The notes under the pieces are model-generated. The model was not told the origin of the DNA. It ran no database searches and worked only from the letters and a program-made list of their open reading frames with translations. A stretch of DNA of 19,314 nucleotides from an uncultured Slackia sp. (GTDB taxonomy: Bacteria; Actinomycetota; Coriobacteriia; Coriobacteriales; Eggerthellaceae). Below are positions 13,920-19,314 of this stretch, one piece after another (the first letter of the stretch is position 1; every line of letters begins with the position of its first letter). The position numbers were made by a program, and so were the translations under genes. The stretch covers positions 1-19,314 of the forward strand of contig USLD01000006.1 of assembly GCA_900555495.1 (NCBI GenBank). The letters are read 5' to 3'.

Positions 13920-15821
13920 ATAGCTACCTTCGCCGAACTCGGACTGTCCGAAAACGCCCTCGCCGCCGTCGAGGCCCTGGGATACACCGACCCCACCCCT
14001 GTTCAGGAACGCGCCATTCCGCTGGCCCTCGAAGGCCGCGACGTAATCGCCGCCGCCAAGACCGGCACCGGCAAGACCGCCGCGTTCTCTCTGCCTTCCA
14101 TGGGCACCCTTCCCCACCGCAAGGGAAGCGAACGCGGTCCCTTCATGCTGGTCATCTCCCCGACCCGCGAGCTGGCGAGCCAGATCGCAGACACCTGCAT
14201 GCCCATCGGCAAGCACACCCACCACTTCGTGGGCGTCTTCCTGGGCGGCGTCGCATACGACCGACAGATCAAGAAGCTCGAACGCGGCCTGGATGTGGCG
14301 ATCGGCACGCCCGGACGCCTGATCGACCTCATGGAGCGCGGCGCGTTGAACCTGAACGAAGTGAAGGTTCTCGTGCTCGACGAGGCCGACCGTTTGCTCG
14401 ACATGGGCTTTTGGCCCCAGGTCGAGCAGCTTGTAAAGGCGACGCCCGACACGCGTCAGACGCTGCTGTTCTCGGCAACGATCGACCGCAGCCAGGACCA
14501 GACCATGTTCTCGGTGCTCAACAACCCTGAAATCGTCGAAATCGCCCAGCGCGGCGAAACCGCCGACAAGGTTGACCAGTACGTCATCAACACCACGCGC
14601 CGTCAGAAACCCGAGCTTCTGAACGCCCTTATTAAAGAAAAAGGCGGTTCGCGCGTCATCGTCTTCACCAAGACCAAGGGGTGCGCGGACAACTGCACCC
14701 GTCGCCTGCAGCGTATCGGCATTCCCACCGAGGCGATCCACGCCGACCGTAGCCAGGCACAGCGCAGCCGTGCGCTCGACGCTTTCCGCAACGGCCGCGT
14801 GAACGTGATCGTTGCGACCGACGTCTTGGCCCGCGGCATCGACGTGCCCGAGGTCGACTACGTCGTCAACTACGACCTGCCCATCATGCCCGAAGACTAT
14901 GTGCACCGCATCGGCCGCACCGGCCGTGCGGGCGCGGGCGGATTCGCCGTGTCGTTCGTCACTCCCGACACCAAAAACCTGCTGCGCAGCGTGCAGAAGT
15001 TCATCGGCACCGACATCGAAGTCATGCAGTTCAAGGTTCCGAAGGACGCCTTCGAGCCCCTGCCCGATTCCGACCCCCGCATGATCGCCAAGGCCGAGGC
15101 CGAGGCCGCCGAGAAGGCCGCGCGCAAGGAGCGCGAGCGCAACGGCAAGAAGGGTAAGGGCGGCAAGAACAAAAAGCCCCGCCAGCGCGACATCGAGCGC
15201 AGCGAAGACCATAAGCGCAGGAAGGCTGCCGAGGCTCGCGGCGAAGAGTACGTGCCCATCAAGCGCGAGCATCCGAAGGGCCCGAAGAAGCCGACGCTCG
15301 CCGAGCGTCAGGCAGCCGCCGAAGAGGCCTTCAACGCCATGTTCGACATGCCGAACATCCCCGATGCCCCGAAGAAGGCCGACAAAAAGCGCGGCGACTT
15401 CGACAAGCGCGACAAAAAGGGAGGCCGCGGCGACAAGAAGGGCAACGGCCGTTCTTACGACCGCGACGGCAAACGATACGACCGCTCCGACGAGCGCCGC
15501 AGCGACGAGAGCTACGACCGCAACGGTCGCGGCAAGAAGTACAGCGACAAGCAGTACTCCGACGGTCGCGGCGGCAAGCCCGGCAAAAAGCACAACGGCA
15601 AGGGCGGCTACGACAAAAACCGCGGCGACCGCGACGGCTACCAGCGCAGCAGCAAGAGCGGCTATGGCTCGAAAAACGGCTCGTACGCCAAAAACGGCAA
15701 GGGCGGCAAGGGTTCGTTCGACAAAGGCCGCAAGGGCAACGGCGGCGGACGCGGCAAGAGCGAATTCCGCCCCGGTCGCGGCGGACGCAGCGGCTATGCC
15801 GGCAAGGGCGGCAAGCGCTAA
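13920..15821 (+). CDS. DEAD-box ATP-dependent RNA helicase with basic low-complexity tail
   Basis: Unwinds RNA duplexes in ribosome assembly or mRNA decay (RhlE/CsdA-like). Taking codon 13920 as residue 1, motifs are Gln29 (Q motif), AAKTGTGKT 45-53, PTRELA 81-86, DEAD 154-157, SAT 185-187 and HRIGRTGR 329-336, all intact. After about residue 390 comes a 240-residue tail very rich in Lys, Arg, Gly and Asp with repeated KGG, RGG and YD units, typical of RNA-binding disordered tails. The start is odd. Homology begins ATFAELGLSENAL, and the ideal AAGGAG site lies 6 bases before ATA (13920), not before ATG, GTG or TTG. In-frame ATGs lie far upstream (13674, 13524), the latter inside the preceding terminator. 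The total is 633 residues from the AUA. Transcribed alone. Confidence 0.93.
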   Translation: MATFAELGLSENALAAVEALGYTDPTPVQERAIPLALEGRDVIAAAKTGTGKTAAFSLPSMGTLPHRKGSERGPFMLVISPTRELASQIADTCMPIGKHTHHFVGVFLGGVAYDRQIKKLERGLDVAIGTPGRLIDLMERGALNLNEVKVLVLDEADRLLDMGFWPQVEQLVKATPDTRQTLLFSATIDRSQDQTMFSVLNNPEIVEIAQRGETADKVDQYVINTTRRQKPELLNALIKEKGGSRVIVFTKTKGCADNCTRRLQRIGIPTEAIHADRSQAQRSRALDAFRNGRVNVIVATDVLARGIDVPEVDYVVNYDLPIMPEDYVHRIGRTGRAGAGGFAVSFVTPDTKNLLRSVQKFIGTDIEVMQFKVPKDAFEPLPDSDPRMIAKAEAEAAEKAARKERERNGKKGKGGKNKKPRQRDIERSEDHKRRKAAEARGEEYVPIKREHPKGPKKPTLAERQAAAEEAFNAMFDMPNIPDAPKKADKKRGDFDKRDKKGGRGDKKGNGRSYDRDGKRYDRSDERRSDESYDRNGRGKKYSDKQYSDGRGGKPGKKHNGKGGYDKNRGDRDGYQRSSKSGYGSKNGSYAKNGKGGKGSFDKGRKGNGGGRGKSEFRPGRGGRSGYAGKGGKR

Positions 15822-15860
15822 GCCTCGATAACGCGCCCGTTCGAAGCGTTTTCGCATACG

Positions 15861-15894
15861 AAAGGAGGGTTCCTCGCGGAACCCTCCTTTTTTT
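15861..15894 (+). terminator. Strong terminator between convergent helicase and EF-G-like genes
   Basis: A perfect 13-pair stem (15861-15873 with 15878-15890, loop TCGC) runs into seven Ts (15888-15894). On the minus strand only three Ts follow, so it may also weakly terminate the EF-G-like gene. Confidence 0.95.
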
Positions 15895-15937
15895 CTTGCC
15901 GATATGCGATTCGCTCGAGAAAAGCGCAGCCCGGAAC

Positions 15938-18007
15938 TTAGTTGCCTGCTGCGCGCTTTTCCTGGTAAGCCTTGACCAGGCGCTCCTGCACGTCATGCGG
16001 AGCCTGCTCGTAGCCGTTGAGTTCGATGGAGTAGCTGCCGCTGCCACGCGAAATGGAGCGCAGGTCCTTGGTATAGGTAACCACCTCGGCATACGGCACG
16101 CGCACCAAAATGATGGTCTCGCCCGCGTCGTTTGAGTCGGTGCCGATGATACGGCCGCGACGCGTGGAGATGTCGCCCATCACGGCGCCTGCGTACTCCT
16201 CTCCCACCGCGATGCTCATATCGGCCATAGGCTCGAGCAGCACAGGCTTCGCCTGCTCGCATGCGGCACGGAAGCCGATACGCGCAGCGGTCTTGAACGC
16301 CATCTCGTTGGAGTCGACCGAATGATACGAGCCGTCGTAGACGGTGCATTTGATGTCGACCATGGGGTATCCGGCCAGGAAGCCCTCCGTCATGGCTTCC
16401 TGCACGCCCTTGTCGACCGCAGGAATCAAGCCGCCTGGAATGACGCCGCCCTTGATGGCATCGACGAATTCATATCCAGCGCCGGGATTGGGCTCGAGAC
16501 GCAGCCAGCAATCGCCGAACTGGCCGGCGCCGCCCGTCTGCTTCTTGTGACGACCCTGGGCCTCGGCGGTCGCGCGGATGGTCTCGCGATACGGAATGCG
16601 CACGGGAACCAACACGGCTTCGACGCCCGCCTGATCCTGCAGGCGATGCAGGATGGTTTCGACCTGGGCCTCGCCCATGGCGGTAATCACCGTCTGATGC
16701 GTTTCCTCGCGACGCTCGATCTTAACCGTGGGGTCGTTTTCGGCCACGCGGGCGAGGAACGTGCCCAGCTTGTCTTCTTCTTTCTTGTTAGCGGCCTCAA
16801 TAGCCACGGGGTATTGCGGAACGGGCAGCGGCAAGGGGTCGATGGCGATATCGCCCGTATGCGAAAGCGTGTCGCCCGTACGCGTGTCGGCGAGCTTGGG
16901 AACCACGATGATATCGCCCGCCATGGCGCCCTTCACATCGATGGTCTCCTTGCCCTTCATAATGCACACGTGGCCCAGGCGCTCCTTCTTGCGCGTGCGG
17001 GCATTGACCAGCTCGACGCCCGGCGCGAACGTGCCGGAGAACACCTTGATGAAGCTCAGACGGCCCACATAGGGGTCGGACAGCGTCTTGAACACGAAGC
17101 CTGCAGCCTGCTGGTCGCCCTTGGTCACGCGGATCTCGCCGCCGTCGGCCAGACGGAACGCGCCGTGGGCCGTCGGGTGCGGGAAGTAGGTGCAGATATC
17201 CTCCATCAAGCCCTGGATGCCCTGCTTGATGATGGTGGAGCCGACGAACACGGGAATAAACAGCTCCTGAGCGATGGCCTTGTCGAACAGGGACTCGAGC
17301 TCTTCCTGAGTGAGCTGCTCGTCGCCATCGAGATATTTCATCATAAGGTCCTCGTCGGCTTCGGCCACGAGGTCGCACAGCTTCTCACGCGCCGCTTCTG
17401 CCGCTGCGGCGTATTCGGCAGGAATTTCCTCGATGCGCTCGGCGTCGCCTTCGAAGTAGCGGGCCTTCATGCGAAGCACGTCGATGACGCCCTTGAAATC
17501 TTTATCGACGCCGATGGGAATGGTGACGGCGCCCAAGCGGCTGCCGAAGCGCGCGTGCAACGCGGCCATGATCACATCGAAATTGGCGTTTTCGCGGTCG
17601 ATGTGATTGATGAAGACCGAGCGCGACAGGCGCATGCCCTCGGCTTCGCGCCACAGCTTGTCGGTCATGACCTGCGGGCCCGCCACAGCATCGATGACGA
17701 ACATGGCCATTTCGGCAGCCTGCATGGTGGCAAGCGTGTCGCCGATGAAATCAGGGTGGCCCGACGTATCCAAAAGATTGATCTTGTAGTCTTTATAAGG
17801 GATAGGAGCAATCGAAGTGCTCATCGTGAACTTGCGCTTGATTTCCTCGGCGTCGTAGTCCATGAACGATTTTCCGTCATGCGTGGTGCCCATGCGCGGA
17901 GTCTGGCCGGAAATGTAGAGCATCGCCTCAGCCAATGACGTCTTGCCCGCACCATCCTGTCCGACCAACACGATGTTGCGGACATGCAAAGTCTCGGGAG
18001 CTGCCAT
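15938..18007 (-). CDS. EF-G-like translational GTPase (EF-G paralogue)
   Basis: A five-domain protein of 689 residues with the EF-G layout: GTPase, domain II around YVGRLSFIKVFSGTF, then domain IV with GRHKKQTGGAGQFGDCWL and GGVIPGGLIPAVDKGVQEAM. Domain V has MGDISTRRGRIIGT. The GTPase motifs diverge from housekeeping EF-G. P-loop GQDGAGKTS is at 16-24 (normally AHIDAGKT) and DTSGHPDF at 80-87 (normally DTPGHVDF; His84 kept). G4 is NHID at 134-137 where NKxD is usual. Together these mark the EF-G2-like group, whose role is unclear and may lie outside normal elongation. I chose the ATG at 18007, after GGTGG; a GTG at 18049 would add 14 residues. It stands alone between convergent helicase and divergent thiC. 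Confidence 0.93.
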   Translation of the reverse strand: MAAPETLHVRNIVLVGQDGAGKTSLAEAMLYISGQTPRMGTTHDGKSFMDYDAEEIKRKFTMSTSIAPIPYKDYKINLLDTSGHPDFIGDTLATMQAAEMAMFVIDAVAGPQVMTDKLWREAEGMRLSRSVFINHIDRENANFDVIMAALHARFGSRLGAVTIPIGVDKDFKGVIDVLRMKARYFEGDAERIEEIPAEYAAAAEAAREKLCDLVAEADEDLMMKYLDGDEQLTQEELESLFDKAIAQELFIPVFVGSTIIKQGIQGLMEDICTYFPHPTAHGAFRLADGGEIRVTKGDQQAAGFVFKTLSDPYVGRLSFIKVFSGTFAPGVELVNARTRKKERLGHVCIMKGKETIDVKGAMAGDIIVVPKLADTRTGDTLSHTGDIAIDPLPLPVPQYPVAIEAANKKEEDKLGTFLARVAENDPTVKIERREETHQTVITAMGEAQVETILHRLQDQAGVEAVLVPVRIPYRETIRATAEAQGRHKKQTGGAGQFGDCWLRLEPNPGAGYEFVDAIKGGVIPGGLIPAVDKGVQEAMTEGFLAGYPMVDIKCTVYDGSYHSVDSNEMAFKTAARIGFRAACEQAKPVLLEPMADMSIAVGEEYAGAVMGDISTRRGRIIGTDSNDAGETIILVRVPYAEVVTYTKDLRSISRGSGSYSIELNGYEQAPHDVQERLVKAYQEKRAAGN

Positions 18008-18366
18008 GATAAACCACCGTCCCTTTCTGGGATTTCCCCTACGTGGCACAGATACGCTCTTGCGTCATGGTTGTCAGTGTAACGCAAAGACGCGTGTAGC
18101 CGCATCGCAACATCGCCCCAGTTCAAACCCATCTTTTACCACGCCGCCGGGCGGCTCCATGCCATTGCGGGAAGAGCAGCCGGCCGCGACGATACAGAAC
18201 CCGTCGCTCCAAGCAACAACGCGATCGCCCGACGACATGCCGCCATACGCTCTTTCGGTTTTTGACCGATAAAAAGCGCGGATTCGCAACGGCGCCAAAT
18301 CGCACCGCTATACTTGGCGATTATTCGCACCCACGGCGCATCGGCGCCCTACGATAGGAGCAAGGC
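18008..18366. promoter_or_regulatory. Divergent intergenic region of EF-G-like gene and thiC
   Basis: No gene is seen in this gap. A TATACT -10 candidate for thiC (18309-18314) lies between CGCCAA (18293-18298) and TTGGCG (18314-18319), a perfect 6-bp inverted repeat, but no -35 is convincing. I looked for the TPP riboswitch core (CTGAGA and the downstream CCTGAT-type block) and found none. Near the EF-G-like start, TTGCGT (18060-18065) / ACGCAA (18082-18087) is a minor repeat. Confidence 0.4.
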
Positions 18367-19314
18367 ATGACCTATTCGACTCAAATGGAGGCCGCAAAGG
18401 CCGGCATCGTCACGCCCGAGATGAAAACCGTCGCGGAAGACGAGGGCATCGACGTCGAGGTCCTGCGCGCACGCGTGGCCGCAGGAACCGTGGCCATCCC
18501 CGCGAACCGCAATCATCGCAACCTGCATGCGAGCGGCGTAGGCGAAGGCCTGCGTACCAAGATCAACGTCAACCTGGGCATCTCCGGCGACATGCGCGAT
18601 TACGACTGCGAAATGAAGAAGGTCGACATGGCGCTCAAGTTCGGCGCCGAAGCCATCATGGACCTGTCCAACTACGGCAAGACGCACGATTTCCGCCGCG
18701 CGCTCGTCGAGAAGTCCCCCGCGATGATCGGCACCGTTCCCATGTACGACGCCGTAGGCTATCTGGAAAAAGATCTCGCGCACATCACCGCCGATGACTT
18801 CATGGAAGTGGTGCGCGCCCATGCCGAGGAAGGCGTCGACTTCGTCACCATCCATGCAGGCCTCAACCGCAAGGCCATCGACAGCTTCAAGCGCAGCGGC
18901 CGCAAGATGAACATCGTCAGCCGCGGCGGCAGCCTGATCTATGCCTGGATGGAAATGACCGGCAACGAGAATCCGTTCTTCGAACACTACGACGAGCTGC
19001 TCGACATTCTGCGCGAATACGACGTCACCATCTCGCTCGGCGACGCGCTACGCCCGGGCTGCCTTGCCGACGCCACCGACGCGGGCCAAGTCGGCGAGCT
19101 TATCGAACTGGGCCTGCTGACGACGCGCGCATGGGAACGCGACGTGCAGGTGATGATCGAAGGCCCCGGCCACATGGCGATGAACGAGATCGCCGCCAAC
19201 ATGCAGATTGAAAAACGCCTGTGCCACAACGCGCCCTTCTATGTGCTCGGGCCTCTGGTGACCGACATCGCCCCCGGCTACGACCACATAACCTCCGCCA
19301 TCGGCGGGGCGATC
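18367..19314 (+). CDS. thiC: Phosphomethylpyrimidine synthase ThiC (5' part; cut by window end)
   Basis: Radical SAM enzyme that rearranges aminoimidazole ribotide into HMP phosphate, the pyrimidine half of thiamine. The first 316 residues are present. They show INVNLGISGD, the run MDLSNYGKTHDFRR, GTVPMYDAVGY, VDFVTIHAG, NIVSRGGSL, SLGDALRPGCLADATD and VQVMIEGPGHMAMNEIAANM. They end in GPLVTDIAPGYDHITSAIGG, all hallmark ThiC blocks. The Fe-S cysteine motif lies in the missing C-terminus. It is the short form without the long N-terminal domain of the E. coli enzyme. The ATG at 18367 follows TAGGAG. No TPP riboswitch is visible upstream, which is unusual for thiC. Confidence 0.97.
   Translation, partial: MTYSTQMEAAKAGIVTPEMKTVAEDEGIDVEVLRARVAAGTVAIPANRNHRNLHASGVGEGLRTKINVNLGISGDMRDYDCEMKKVDMALKFGAEAIMDLSNYGKTHDFRRALVEKSPAMIGTVPMYDAVGYLEKDLAHITADDFMEVVRAHAEEGVDFVTIHAGLNRKAIDSFKRSGRKMNIVSRGGSLIYAWMEMTGNENPFFEHYDELLDILREYDVTISLGDALRPGCLADATDAGQVGELIELGLLTTRAWERDVQVMIEGPGHMAMNEIAANMQIEKRLCHNAPFYVLGPLVTDIAPGYDHITSAIGGAI

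Noticed and set aside
13749..15857. 702-residue minus-strand open frame opposite the helicase
   Set aside because: Ala/Val/Leu-rich mirror of the repetitive helicase sequence, with no family motif; it also runs through the terminator.
16322..17938. 538-residue plus-strand frame opposite the EF-G-like gene
   Set aside because: Shadow of a strongly supported gene; no ribosome site and no recognisable domain.
1..19314. CRISPR arrays, tRNA/rRNA genes, transposases, phage genes
   Set aside because: Looked for and not seen: no spaced direct repeats, no tRNA-like folds and no mobile-element proteins.

Overview
The window is GC-rich DNA. Its gene content suggests an anaerobic actinobacterium of the Coriobacteriia/Eggerthellales type: HrcA/CIRCE-controlled groES-groL, a short ThiC, arginine-related enzymes and a single-operon polar amino acid ABC transporter. 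The taxonomy is inferred from protein character only; no marker search was possible.

Layout. 1-~170: the tail of the window start is a truncated tRNA-dihydrouridine synthase reading rightward into the 3' end of a leftward groL, with both stop codons missing. 151-2264: groES-groL on the minus strand behind a CIRCE operator. 2265-2947: a long intergenic stretch with AT-rich palindromic DNA, a candidate promoter and a structured leader. 2948-6043: lipoprotein solute-binding protein, permease (with an unusual extra extracytoplasmic N-terminal domain) and ATPase of a polar amino acid ABC importer on the plus strand. 6239-12157: five leftward genes, read in transcription order: an arginine:amine amidinotransferase (AGAT-like), an EamA/DMT transporter, an unrecognised 186-residue protein, an MHS-type MFS transporter and a TetR-family regulator. 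Terminator-like hairpins separate several of them. 12158-12711: AT-rich divergent control region. 12712-13488: a dimethylarginine dimethylaminohydrolase (DDAH). 13920-15821: a DEAD-box RNA helicase with a basic low-complexity tail, apparently starting at an AUA codon. 15938-18007: an EF-G-like GTPase paralogue on the minus strand. 18367-end: thiC, cut by the window end.

How it may work together. The ABC importer, the amidinotransferase, the DDAH and two secondary carriers form a neighbourhood centred on arginine or guanidino compounds. The amidinotransferase would move the amidino group of arginine to an amine and release ornithine. The DDAH would release citrulline from methylated arginines. 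Ornithine and citrulline both feed arginine-fermentation chemistry. The EamA and MHS carriers could export or import the guanidino product or substrate. The enzyme assignments are strong. The joint pathway, the acceptor of the amidinotransferase and the carrier substrates are inference. This neighbourhood is the best candidate in the window for an undescribed system.
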